Below, piece after piece: positions 1 to 6,127 of a DNA stretch of 6,953 nucleotides (its first letter is position 1; every line of letters starts with the position of its first letter). Position numbers and translations under genes: made by a program. The DNA is from Streptosporangiaceae bacterium. GTDB lineage: Bacteria > Actinomycetota > Actinomycetes > Streptosporangiales > Streptosporangiaceae. The notes below the pieces were generated by a model that was not told the origin of the DNA, made no database searches, and was given only the letters and a program-made list of their open reading frames with translations. The stretch is from NCBI GenBank assembly GCA_030043395.1, contig JASHXW010000433.1:1-6953 (forward strand). Direction: 5' to 3'.

Positions 1-176
1 CCCGCCACCTCGATGCCGGGCAGCGTGCCGAGCAGAAGTACAAGGCCTTCCCGCACGGCTGCCTGATCGTCCGCAACGACCACGCTGACCGCCCCGCCAG
101 CCGAGCCAGGCGAGCCGCCCAAACCAGCCCCGCCGCCCGAGCCAGGCGAGCCGCCCGAGCCAGGCGAGCCGCTCAT
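1..176 (-). CDS. NarL/FixJ-type response regulator, N-terminal part (gene runs off the left edge)
   Basis: The visible 58 codons encode a Gly/Ser/Pro-rich leader (residues 2-29) and then VSVVVADDQAAVREGLVLLL, followed by GTLPGIEVA. This is the first beta strand, acidic pair (Asp36-Asp37) and first helix of a CheY-like receiver domain, in the style of LuxR-output (NarL/FixJ) regulators. Such proteins are phosphorylated by a sensor kinase and bind DNA. The phospho-acceptor Asp and the HTH output domain would lie beyond the edge and are not seen. The ATG at 176-174 is preferred because GAGGAA (183-188 on this strand) lies 6 nt upstream. A GTG at codon 32 would remove the odd leader but has a poorer ribosome site. 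The gene diverges from the membrane protein gene at 440. The receiver assignment is fairly sure; the LuxR-type output is inferred. Confidence 0.75.
   Translation of the reverse strand, partial: MSGSPGSGGSPGSGGGAGLGGSPGSAGGAVSVVVADDQAAVREGLVLLLGTLPGIEVA
102..173 (-). repeat. Four tandem 18-bp units coding a Gly-Ser-Pro hexapeptide repeat
   Basis: Plus-strand unit CGAGCCAGGCGAGCCGCC occurs at 102-119, 138-155 and 156-173 (the last with one change). A diverged copy at 120-137 matches at 13 of 18 positions, so the four copies are contiguous. On the coding strand they give SGSPGS, GGSPGS, GGGAGL and GGSPGS directly after the start Met of the response regulator. The result is a flexible low-complexity leader ahead of the receiver domain. 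Confidence 0.85.
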
Positions 177-229
177 GCCGGATTCCTCATCGGCACCAGC
201 CACCCGCCCGCCAACCGGCCGGAGGCGAG

Positions 230-249
230 CGTTCCGCCTGACCGGAACG
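230..249. promoter_or_regulatory. Inverted repeat CGTTCCG-N6-CGGAACG, possible operator
   Basis: Perfect 7-bp arms (230-236 and 243-249) are separated by 6 bp, 54 bp upstream of the response-regulator start. A weak minus-strand promoter candidate overlaps it: TTGGCA at 276-271 and TACGTT at 251-246, with a long 19-bp spacer. The size and symmetry fit a dimeric regulator site, perhaps autoregulation by the response regulator, but nothing in the sequence identifies the binding protein. Confidence 0.35.
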
Positions 250-320
250 TAGTTACGCAGCAGAACACAGTGCCAAGGTATCCGCCCGTCCCCCAGCCCG
301 GCGCCGGCACGCGGGTTGAC

Positions 321-349
321 TCCCGGGTGGATGCCGACTGGACCCGGGA
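321..349. promoter_or_regulatory. Inverted repeat TCCCGGGT-N13-ACCCGGGA in the divergent intergenic region
   Basis: Perfect 8-bp arms at 321-328 and 342-349 flank a 13-nt spacer, 90 bp before the membrane protein start. It could be an operator or a hairpin in the leader of the plus-strand transcript. TTGACT at 316-321 abuts it, but no convincing -10 hexamer follows at the right distance, so a promoter is not claimed. Confidence 0.35.
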
Positions 350-439
350 TCAAGCCGCAGGCCGACGCGCCGAGACCGAGCCGCTGCCTAGCGTGGCGAG
401 CGTAAGCACAACGAAGAGCGCTTCCCGAGGAGGCTCACC

Positions 440-985
440 GTGGACGCCAGCGTCCTCATCCCCAACCTCGCCATCCTGGCCCTGGTACTCGCCAGCGACC
501 TCGGCGACCGCAAGATCACCCCGATGCGGCTGATCCGCCCGTTCATCGCCGCCGCGATCATCATCCCGTTCTTCCTCAAGGGCCTGGCCACGTCCGGGAA
601 CGGCCTGACGCTGGAAGTCGCCGCCACCGCGGCCGGCCTGGTCCTTGGCGTGATCGCAGCCTCCGCGATGAGCGTGCGCCGGGACGAGCAGTCCGGCCGC
701 GCGATCTCGAGGGCCGGCGTCGCCTACGCGCTGGTCTGGGTGGTCGTCGTCGGCGCGAGGATCTACTTCGCTTACGGCGCGCAGCACCTCTTCACCCGCC
801 AGCTCGGCACCTGGATGGTGACCAACCAGATCACCGTCAACGCTCTCACGGACGGCCTGATCTTCCTGTCCGTCGCCATGCTGCTCGCGCGCACCGCCAC
901 GCTGGCCCTGCGCGCCCGCCGCGCAACGGCTCGCCAGGCGCAGGCGGAAATCAGCGGCTCCACCGTGGCAATGCCAATGCACTGA
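440..985 (+). CDS. Small integral membrane protein of unknown function
   Basis: The gene starts at GTG 440, 6 nt after a strong ribosome site GAGGAGG (427-433), and encodes 181 residues. Hydrophobic stretches at about 5-19, 35-50, 59-77, 92-112 and 132-153 predict four or five membrane helices. Basic residues sit in the loop at 24-33 and in an Arg-rich tail (150-165), which suggests a cytoplasmic C-terminus. The general pattern (short helices, a DRK-x-TP-x-R-LIRP loop after helix 1) recalls the DUF1453/CcdC-like membrane proteins of actinobacteria, but this is from memory and uncertain. No catalytic or transport motif is visible. It diverges from the response regulator, so shared regulation is possible. 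A strong hairpin follows the stop codon. Confidence 0.8.
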   Translation: MDASVLIPNLAILALVLASDLGDRKITPMRLIRPFIAAAIIIPFFLKGLATSGNGLTLEVAATAAGLVLGVIAASAMSVRRDEQSGRAISRAGVAYALVWVVVVGARIYFAYGAQHLFTRQLGTWMVTNQITVNALTDGLIFLSVAMLLARTATLALRARRATARQAQAEISGSTVAMPMH

Positions 986-1012
986 GATTCATAACGAACC
1001 TCCCTCACGACT

Positions 1013-1053
1013 GCGCCAGGTCAGCGGACTCGCCTTCTTCGCTGGCCTGGCGC
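1013..1053 (+). terminator. Strong hairpin downstream of the membrane protein gene
   Basis: A 14-bp stem (1013-1026 with 1040-1053) has only one G-T wobble, at 1021/1045, and encloses a 13-nt loop. It begins 27 nt after the stop at 985. No T-run follows, which is common for actinobacterial terminators. It would separate the membrane gene from the kelch gene that starts at 1230. It could instead be a processing or stabilising structure. Confidence 0.6.
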
Positions 1054-1229
1054 GTTCGTGCCTGGGCGCGGCCTACGGCGGAGGACCGGAGGATTGGCAA
1101 CGACTCTCTGCACTTCGTCTCTTGCTCCATTGCACCATCGTCGGCGGAATGCTAGGCATATAGGGCCTTGGAGTCCTTTTCCGGCTCGGGCGGCATGGGA
1201 TGTGCGCAGGCGAGTACGGAGGAATCCCC

Positions 1230-2843
1230 GTGGCGGTCACGGCAGTAGTACGACTCGGGCTCGTGTGTGCAGGCGCGGCGATGCTGGCTATCGTGACGCC
1301 GGCCGGCAGTTCCATTGCGGCGACACGCTCGGGATCAGGCATCAGGTCGGCTCTGATCAGGCCGCTGGACTCCAGCCCGCGCCGAGGCACCCGCCATCTC
1401 CAGGGGATAGACCCGGCGCCGCCCGCGCCGCACTCGCACGCGGTGCCGGCGGCCGGTTCCCCGTGGCAGGCGCTAGTGCACCAGCCGTCGTTCGATCCCG
1501 GCGCGATGCTCCAGCTCACTAACGGGCAGGTCCTGGTGCAGAGCCAGGGCGTGAAGAACAGCGGCTCGCGGGCATGGTGGCTTCTCACGCCTAGCAAGTC
1601 CGGCAGTTATGTCGACGGGACGTGGAGCAAGGCGGCGTCAACGGCTTCGGACTATGCCCCGCTGTATTACGCCTCGGCGGTCCTGCCGGACGGGCGGGTG
1701 ATCATCGTGGGCGGGGAGTACAACTTCGGCAAGCTGGTCTGGACGAACCGCGGCGCCATCTACAACCCGCTGACGAACAAGTGGACGCCAGTCAGCCCGC
1801 CGCACGGCAGCGGGTGGGGTCACATCGGAGACGCCCCCGGCACGGTCCTGGCCAACGGCACCTTCATGGTCGGGGCATCCGGCTCGTATACCACCGCCGA
1901 GGCCCTGCTGAATGAGTCCAAGCTCACCTGGTCCAGCACCGGCAAGGGCAAGGCCGACGGCAACGAGGAAGAGGGCTGGTCGCTCCTGCCGGACGGACAG
2001 GTGCTGACGGTGGATACCCAGGACGTGGGGAACAGCGAGATCTACACGCCGCAGACCGGCCGGTGGACCAGCGCGGGCAAGACTCCGGTCAGCCTCATCG
2101 ACAAGACCGGCGAAGTCGGCCCGCAGATCCTGCGCCCGAACGGCACGGTTTTCGCTACTGGCGCGAACGGGAACACGGCCGTCTACGACACCGCCACCGG
2201 GAAGTGGTCCAAGGGACCGAAGTTCCCGCTGCTGCACGGCAAGCGCCTCGACATCGCCGACGGCCCGGCTGCGGTGTTGCCGGACGGCGATGTCCTGGTC
2301 GACGCCAGCGCAGGCGACTACAAGCCGCCCTCGCGCGTGTTCCTCTACAACGGCAAGACCCTGACCATGGTCACGAGCCCGCCGAACGTCGCCAACTTCG
2401 CCTCCAACGACGTGTACGAGATGGTCCTGCCGACGGGCCAGGTGCTGTTCAATGACCGCGCCGGCCAGTTCGAGGTGTACAACCCGACCGGATCGCCGAA
2501 GTCGGCCTGGCTGCCGAGCATCACCACCGTCGCGACTACCCTGGCCGCCGGCGGGACCTACTCGCTCTCCGGGACCCAGCTGAACGGGCTAACTCAGGGA
2601 TCCGCCTACGGCGACGACTATCAGAGCGCCACCAACTATCCCCTGGTCCGCCTGGTCAGCACCACGACGAGCGATGTCTACTACGCCCGCACGTTCGCAA
2701 TGACCAAGATGACGGTCGCGCCCGAGGCTTCCTCTTCGGTCAGCTTCACCGTCCCCGCCGACATCCCAGCTGGTGACTACACGCTCACCGTCGTCGCCAA
2801 CGGCCTAGCTTCTGCCGGAGTAGCCGTAACGGTCACCAGCTGA
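1230..2843 (+). CDS. Secreted kelch-repeat, galactose-oxidase-like protein without cysteines
   Basis: The chosen GTG start follows GGAGGA (1218-1223) by 6 nt; an in-frame ATG at 1200 lacks such a site. The product has 537 residues. Residues 1-30 form a signal peptide (Arg8, hydrophobic 9-22, likely cleavage after SSIA), so it is exported. Residues about 85-430 carry repeated kelch-type blades, with motifs such as VLPDGRVIIVGGE (151-163), SLLPDGQVLTVD (251-262), LRPNGTVFATGA (301-312) and VLPDGDVLVDA (349-359), each followed by a Y-x-P/T-x-x-x-x-W element. Residues 434-537 form an all-beta C-terminal domain of the kind that follows the propeller in galactose-oxidase-like proteins (ATNYPLVRLVS, IPAGDYTLTVVANG). 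The mature chain has no Cys, so the Cys-Tyr cofactor of copper radical oxidases cannot form. It is therefore more likely a binding or structural exoprotein than an oxidase. Substrate unknown. It converges on the helicase gene. Confidence 0.88.
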   Translation: MAVTAVVRLGLVCAGAAMLAIVTPAGSSIAATRSGSGIRSALIRPLDSSPRRGTRHLQGIDPAPPAPHSHAVPAAGSPWQALVHQPSFDPGAMLQLTNGQVLVQSQGVKNSGSRAWWLLTPSKSGSYVDGTWSKAASTASDYAPLYYASAVLPDGRVIIVGGEYNFGKLVWTNRGAIYNPLTNKWTPVSPPHGSGWGHIGDAPGTVLANGTFMVGASGSYTTAEALLNESKLTWSSTGKGKADGNEEEGWSLLPDGQVLTVDTQDVGNSEIYTPQTGRWTSAGKTPVSLIDKTGEVGPQILRPNGTVFATGANGNTAVYDTATGKWSKGPKFPLLHGKRLDIADGPAAVLPDGDVLVDASAGDYKPPSRVFLYNGKTLTMVTSPPNVANFASNDVYEMVLPTGQVLFNDRAGQFEVYNPTGSPKSAWLPSITTVATTLAAGGTYSLSGTQLNGLTQGSAYGDDYQSATNYPLVRLVSTTTSDVYYARTFAMTKMTVAPEASSSVSFTVPADIPAGDYTLTVVANGLASAGVAVTVTS

Positions 2844-2861
2844 GGCGCCGACGTCAGAGCA

Positions 2862-2906
2862 CCTCGACGCGGGCGTGATGGCCGCTAGCCTCCGCGTGCA
2901 GCGAGG
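2862..2906. terminator. Possible imperfect hairpin between convergent genes
   Basis: CCTCG-ACGCG (2862-2871) can pair with CGCGT and CGAGG (2893-2897 and 2902-2906), with a 4-nt bulge and a 21-nt loop. It fills most of the 64-bp gap between the kelch and helicase stop codons, where a bidirectional terminator would be expected. There is no T-run, and the bulge makes it weak. Confidence 0.3.
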
Positions 2907-2907
2907 A

Positions 2908-4476
2908 TCAGCTCGCTGCGCGCCTCGGCTGCGAACGAGCCCCAGAGGTGGCTTGGCCCCGTCTTGGCCGCGATCGATGCGCGGCGACACTCTGGCCGCC
3001 GCGCTGCCGACGCTGGGCGCTGGCCGGCCGTCCGGGAGCCTCCCGCAGCTTGATCGGAGTCACGACGATCGGCGTGCCGGACTCCGCCAGGTCCCTGACG
3101 ACCTGATGGCCAGGCTCAACCCGATGGCTGACCGGAACGACCCCGGCAGCTTCGTGGATCCGTCCGACATCGCGGACCTGACCTGGCTCGACCAGGGCAA
3201 CTACCGCGCCCGTGGCACCGGCACGGGCCGTGCGACCCGAGCGATGCAGGTAGTCCTTGTGATCGTTGGGCGGGTCGTAATGCACGACCAACCCAACGTC
3301 GTCGACGTGGATGCCCCGCGCCGCGACGTCGGTCGCTACCAGGACGCGCGGACATCCGGAGGCGAACGCGGCCAGTGCGCGCTGTCTCTGATTCTGGTTC
3401 AGGTCGCCGTGGATGGCGGCAGCATCAACCCCGCCCTTCGTCAGCTGCCTTGCCAGCCGGTCGGCGCCATGCTTCGTGCGGACGAAGAAGAGCGTGCGGC
3501 CGTCACGGCTCGCGATCTCGGTTGCGATGGCCAGCTTGTCGACGGCAGGCAGCACGAAGACGCTGTGCTCCACCGCGCTCGCACTTGCTACGGGGGCGAT
3601 GGCGTGCATGGCGGGATCGATTAGGTAACGGTCGACGAGCCGCGCAACGTCCCGATCCAGGGTGGCCGAGAACAGCAGCCGCTGGCCGGTCGGAGTGGCG
3701 TCGAGGATCCGGCTAACGGACGGCAGGAACCCGAGGTCAGCCATGTGATCGGCCTCGTCGAGCACGGTCACCGAAACGTCTTCGAGCGTGCACGCGCCCC
3801 TGTCCATCAGGTCGATGAGCCGACCAGGCGTGGCCACGACCACGTCGACGCCGCGGCGGAGCCGGGAGATCTGGGGGTTGATGCCCACGCCGCCGTATAC
3901 CGCCATGACGCTCACCCGCAGCGACTGGCCCACTAGCGCGAGAGCCTCGGTGACCTGCGAGGCAAGTTCCCTGGTGGGGACGAGAACGAGACCGCGCGGG
4001 GCCGTTTCCCTCCGGCGCGGCCCGGTCGCAGCCAGCTCTGACAGCCTGGTGAGCATGGGCAGGCCAAAGGCAAGAGTCTTGCCTGACCCGGTTTGAGCGC
4101 GACCGAGCACATCGCGGCCGGCCAGCGCATCGGGTAGTGCGCGGGCCTGGATGGCGAAAGGCTCGCGAATGCCGCGCCGCGCCAGCTCGGAGACGAGCCG
4201 GTCAGGCAGGCCAAGCTCGGAGAACGTCAGTGGCGCTGGCTCCGCCGCGTGCATGGCAGCGTCTAGCGCCCGGTCCAGATTGACCGCGCTCTGCCGCTCG
4301 GCGTCGCCGACGGGTCCGGAGCCGCGCCGAGGTCGCGACCCTGACCGGGCGGCGTGCTGCGTAGCTGAGCGCTTCCCGGCACGATGAGGCGAGCGCCGGT
4401 TGGTGGTAGCCCGGCCGCCAGCGTTGGCACGCTGCCGACCGGAGGCCGCGCTGGGGCGACCGGAGTTCGGGGACAA
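2908..4476 (-). CDS. DEAD-box ATP-dependent RNA helicase
   Basis: The 522-residue protein carries the full helicase set in order: Q-motif region (Phe85, Gln110), motif I AQTGSGKT (127-134), PTREL (167-171), TPGR (216-219), DEAD (240-243), SAT (270-272), ATDVAARGIH (381-390) and HRSGRTAR (411-418). It should unwind or remodel RNA duplexes using ATP in the cytoplasm, for example in ribosome assembly, mRNA decay or cold adaptation; the exact role cannot be read here. The N-terminal 60 residues and the tail after about 475 are Arg-rich and disordered-looking, typical of actinobacterial members as extra RNA-binding parts. The start is TTG (4476-4474), with CGGAG 7 nt upstream (4484-4488). A later start such as Met75 would still keep the catalytic core. 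No frameshift or missing motif is seen. No partner gene is on the same strand nearby. Confidence 0.95.
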   Translation of the reverse strand: MSPNSGRPSAASGRQRANAGGRATTNRRSPHRAGKRSATQHAARSGSRPRRGSGPVGDAERQSAVNLDRALDAAMHAAEPAPLTFSELGLPDRLVSELARRGIREPFAIQARALPDALAGRDVLGRAQTGSGKTLAFGLPMLTRLSELAATGPRRRETAPRGLVLVPTRELASQVTEALALVGQSLRVSVMAVYGGVGINPQISRLRRGVDVVVATPGRLIDLMDRGACTLEDVSVTVLDEADHMADLGFLPSVSRILDATPTGQRLLFSATLDRDVARLVDRYLIDPAMHAIAPVASASAVEHSVFVLPAVDKLAIATEIASRDGRTLFFVRTKHGADRLARQLTKGGVDAAAIHGDLNQNQRQRALAAFASGCPRVLVATDVAARGIHVDDVGLVVHYDPPNDHKDYLHRSGRTARAGATGAVVALVEPGQVRDVGRIHEAAGVVPVSHRVEPGHQVVRDLAESGTPIVVTPIKLREAPGRPASAQRRQRGGQSVAAHRSRPRRGQATSGARSQPRRAAS

Positions 4477-4915
4477 GAGTTAGCTCCGTAAGTAATCTCG
4501 TTGGGCCGCGTCGAACTCAGAATCATCAGCGACACCGGCAAGCGTGAAGCTCACCGAAGAAGCGGGGACGGGTGTCGAGCGACCGCGCGGGCCCTTGCCC
4601 GCGATAGCGGCGAAGACCGCCGCGATGTTGAACAGTCTACCATCCAGCAACCGCAGTCAGCGCATGCCGCCCGTGGTGGCCGTGGTGGCCGGCTCGCTAG
4701 GACTGACTGCCGCCAGTGCCTTGTGGCGCGTCCGATATCAGTCCGCGGGACGGCGATGTCAAGGCTCGAGGCGTTGATGTGCTGGTCTGTAGTCGCCGAC
4801 TCACGACTTCACCGCTTGCTGCCGGTCACGTCCCCGCCCAGCCTGGCGGTCGAGCCGTCACTACTGAGTGAGAGCGTGGAATGGCGGCGCAGCCTACGGG
4901 AGCACTTGCCGGGAA
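4477..4915. other. Gene-poor spacer between the helicase and the toxin-antitoxin unit
   Basis: This 439-bp stretch should hold the helicase promoter (minus strand) and any end signal for the three-gene unit. I found no convincing -35/-10 pair. Visible structure is limited to a 5-bp inverted repeat TCACT-ACTG-AGTGA at 4858-4871, 45 bp beyond the last stop codon of the unit, and a short direct repeat GTGGTGGCC at 4673-4681 and 4682-4690. One weak plus-strand ORF (4544-4777) is listed separately. Confidence 0.5.
4544..4777 (+). CDS. Doubtful small ORF with one possible membrane segment
   Basis: This 77-codon frame starts at GTG 4544, with an alternative ATG at 4625. Neither has a recognisable ribosome site. 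Its best feature is the segment PPVVAVVAGSLGLTAASALW, which could be a membrane helix followed by a basic tail (RVRYQSAGRR). By my rough count about three quarters of third codon positions are G or C, below what a solid gene here would show. It may be a small membrane protein, a decayed gene, or chance. I recognise no family. Confidence 0.25.
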   Translation: MKLTEEAGTGVERPRGPLPAIAAKTAAMLNSLPSSNRSQRMPPVVAVVAGSLGLTAASALWRVRYQSAGRRCQGSRR

Positions 4916-5296
4916 CTACACCTGATCGACGGAGACACCGTACAAGGTTGCTAGCAGGCGCCCTGCCAGGTAGACGGCACTGCGCAGGTCAATGTCGGTA
5001 ACCCTGGCAGGACCGCCAAGGACCAGTGCAGCATCCACAGCGCTCTCAAGCTCTGACAACTCGTCCGCGAAGACGCTCCGCCAGCGGGCGAGTCTTTGCG
5101 ACGCAGACTCTTTGGTAATAGGCGGAGCGGAACTCAGCGTGGCCAAGTCCTTCTCTGGCCATGTGGACTCCGGTGCCGCAGAAAGGGCCATCCACTCCTT
5201 CAGCCGAGCTGCTCGATCTAGCAGGAGATGCCAGTCATGGTCTTTCTCAGCCACATTGGCGTATGGCCTCGAAAGCTCAGGCGGCGTAAGCGGCAT
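4916..5296 (-). CDS. Unrecognised third gene of the toxin-antitoxin unit
   Basis: ATG 5296 begins a 126-residue protein that overlaps the end of the antitoxin gene by 20 bp, so the two are surely co-transcribed. The frame is open upstream to 5404, but that part reads through the antitoxin coding region. The chosen start has an AG-rich GAAGAGAAG (5301-5309) just ahead; Met at 5320 has none. The protein is acidic and looks helical: LTPPELSRPYANVAEKDHDW, then LLLDRAARLKEWMALS, a Pro/Ser-rich link, LARWRSVFADELSELESAVDAAL, and a C-terminal helix in DIDLRSAVYLAGRLLATLYG. It has no signal peptide or membrane helix. It does not look like the SecB-like chaperone of toxin-antitoxin-chaperone systems. 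It could be an accessory antitoxin, a toxin modulator or an unrelated passenger. Confidence 0.7.
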   Translation of the reverse strand: MPLTPPELSRPYANVAEKDHDWHLLLDRAARLKEWMALSAAPESTWPEKDLATLSSAPPITKESASQRLARWRSVFADELSELESAVDAALVLGGPARVTDIDLRSAVYLAGRLLATLYGVSVDQV

Positions 5297-5750
5297 GGAA
5301 CTTCTCTTCGATGGAGTCATAACGACCAACCGATTGGTGCACGAGGGCGAATGCAGTGCGAAGATCGACGTCCTCGCGGCGAGCGGCGTTGGCGACTGCG
5401 CCATCAGACGTGTCAGCCAGCTCGGCGATCGTAACTACAGTGGCTGCCCCGTCTGGGAACATCGCTCGCAGCTCCAGGTCACCGCCGATCGCCTGGATGT
5501 AGCTACGCAAGGTCGAGAGGTACAGGTCTGCCTGGTTCTCGACTCGGCTGACCTGAGCCTGGCTAACTCCGAGGGTCTTTGCCAGCTGCGTCTGAGTCAG
5601 TTGCCGTGCACTCCTCAGCTGGGCCAGGGTGCGACGGTAGTTCCGTTCGTATAGGTCGAGTTCCGCGCGGGCCTCGGCTGCTCGTCGCGCGATCTCAGGG
5701 TCGGTCAACCGGGCAGCCCGATCTGCGTTCCAGGAGCGATGTCCGGTCAT
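5277..5750 (-). CDS. Xre/HigA-like antitoxin with long C-terminal extension
   Basis: The protein has 157 residues. Residues 1-40 are charged and helical (EIARRAAEARAELDLYERNY). Residues 41-95 form an Xre/Cro-type helix-turn-helix (LRSARQLTQTQLAKTLGVSQ, then AQVSRVENQADLYLSTLRSY), with the recognition helix near 63-71. This class neutralises the RelE/HigB-type toxin and represses the operon by binding its palindromic operator. Family members from memory usually stop soon after the GGDLELRAMF strand; here about 57 more residues follow (100-157, containing REDVDLRTAFALVHQSVGRY). The start ATG overlaps the toxin stop as ATGA, and a strong ribosome site GAGGAAGG lies 9 nt upstream. The coding of the last 40 residues overlaps another open frame, but the helical pattern there looks real. 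Confidence 0.9.
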   Translation of the reverse strand: MTGHRSWNADRAARLTDPEIARRAAEARAELDLYERNYRRTLAQLRSARQLTQTQLAKTLGVSQAQVSRVENQADLYLSTLRSYIQAIGGDLELRAMFPDGAATVVTIAELADTSDGAVANAARREDVDLRTAFALVHQSVGRYDSIEEKFHAAYAA

Positions 5751-6127
5751 GGCAGCAATCCTTCCTCACGAAGTTCATCCAGATAGAGGTCGTACAGGTC
5801 GTCCGCTTCGGGGATAGCTTTCTCATACCACGTGTTCCATAGCGAGCCTTCGCGCTTGTCCCCGCCCAGCAGCAAGATCGCCATGCGGCGCGGATCGAAG
5901 CAAAATAGCCCACGTAGTTCCATTGCGCCCGCCGGTATCCGAAGCTCCTTCATGTTGTGATGGCGCGAGTTCACGATCTCACCCACGTAGGGACGCCGCA
6001 TTAAAGGCCCTTGCTCGCCGAGCATGTCAATGACCTCGTCAAGCTTTGCCCTCGCGCGCGCGTCGGCACGTTCAAGCTCGTCCGCCCATGCGAAGAACTC
6101 GTTGGTCGCCTCGATCTGCCACGCCAC
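5747..6127 (-). CDS. RelE/HigB-like toxin of the Gp49 (DUF891) type
   Basis: The 126-residue product matches the phage Gp49-like branch of the RelE/ParE superfamily: HNMKELR (57-63), RGLFCFDPRR (72-81), AILLLGGDK (83-91) and WYEKAIPEADDLYDLYLDEL (100-119). Toxins of this group usually cleave mRNA at the ribosome. Arg63 and Lys60 of the KELR motif and Lys91 are candidate RNA-contact or catalytic residues by family analogy. The gene order, toxin before antitoxin, is that of HigBA. The start is GTG 6127 with no Shine-Dalgarno site but a TATAAT 7 bp upstream, implying a leaderless mRNA. Its stop overlaps the antitoxin start by 4 bp. Local GC in this unit (about 55-62% in counted lines) is below that of the long neighbouring genes. 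Confidence 0.9.
   Translation of the reverse strand: MAWQIEATNEFFAWADELERADARARAKLDEVIDMLGEQGPLMRRPYVGEIVNSRHHNMKELRIPAGAMELRGLFCFDPRRMAILLLGGDKREGSLWNTWYEKAIPEADDLYDLYLDELREEGLLP
5760..5767 (-). promoter_or_regulatory. Strong ribosome binding site of the antitoxin inside the toxin gene
   Basis: GAGGAAGG lies 9 nt before the antitoxin ATG. The toxin lacks any such site, so ribosomes should load better on the antitoxin. This gives a simple way to keep antitoxin in excess from one mRNA, in addition to coupling through the ATGA overlap. Confidence 0.7.

Noticed and set aside
102..173. The repeat cluster as a CRISPR array
   Set aside because: The 18-bp units are directly adjacent with no unique spacers, and they are in frame with a coding sequence.
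350..982. Long minus-strand ORF opposite the membrane protein gene
   Set aside because: The translation is rich in Gly, Ala, Arg and Asp with no family resemblance. It is the GC-driven mirror of the plus-strand gene, which has a strong ribosome site and membrane helices.
1131..1165. Promoter for the kelch gene around TTGCAC and TAGGCA/TATAGG
   Set aside because: TTGCAC matches the -35 consensus at only three positions, and TAGGCA at the right spacing is a poor -10; TATAGG is too far away.
1638..2237. Minus-strand ORF inside the kelch gene
   Set aside because: Low-complexity composition and no motif; the plus strand encodes clear kelch repeats here.
2875..3624. Plus-strand ORF antisense to the helicase C-terminal half
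   Set aside because: The opposite strand carries conserved helicase motifs V and VI across this stretch.
4858..4871. TCACT-ACTG-AGTGA as a terminator for the toxin-antitoxin unit
   Set aside because: The 5-bp stem is short and has no T-run on either strand; it is mentioned only within the spacer entry.
4501..5001. Plus-strand ORF of 166 codons running into the third gene of the toxin-antitoxin unit
   Set aside because: No ribosome site, Arg-rich random-looking product, and it overlaps the minus-strand gene ending at 4916.
4992..5654. Plus-strand ORF of 220 codons opposite the antitoxin and third gene
   Set aside because: Long, but without recognisable domains; the minus strand has an unmistakable helix-turn-helix and tight operon overlaps.
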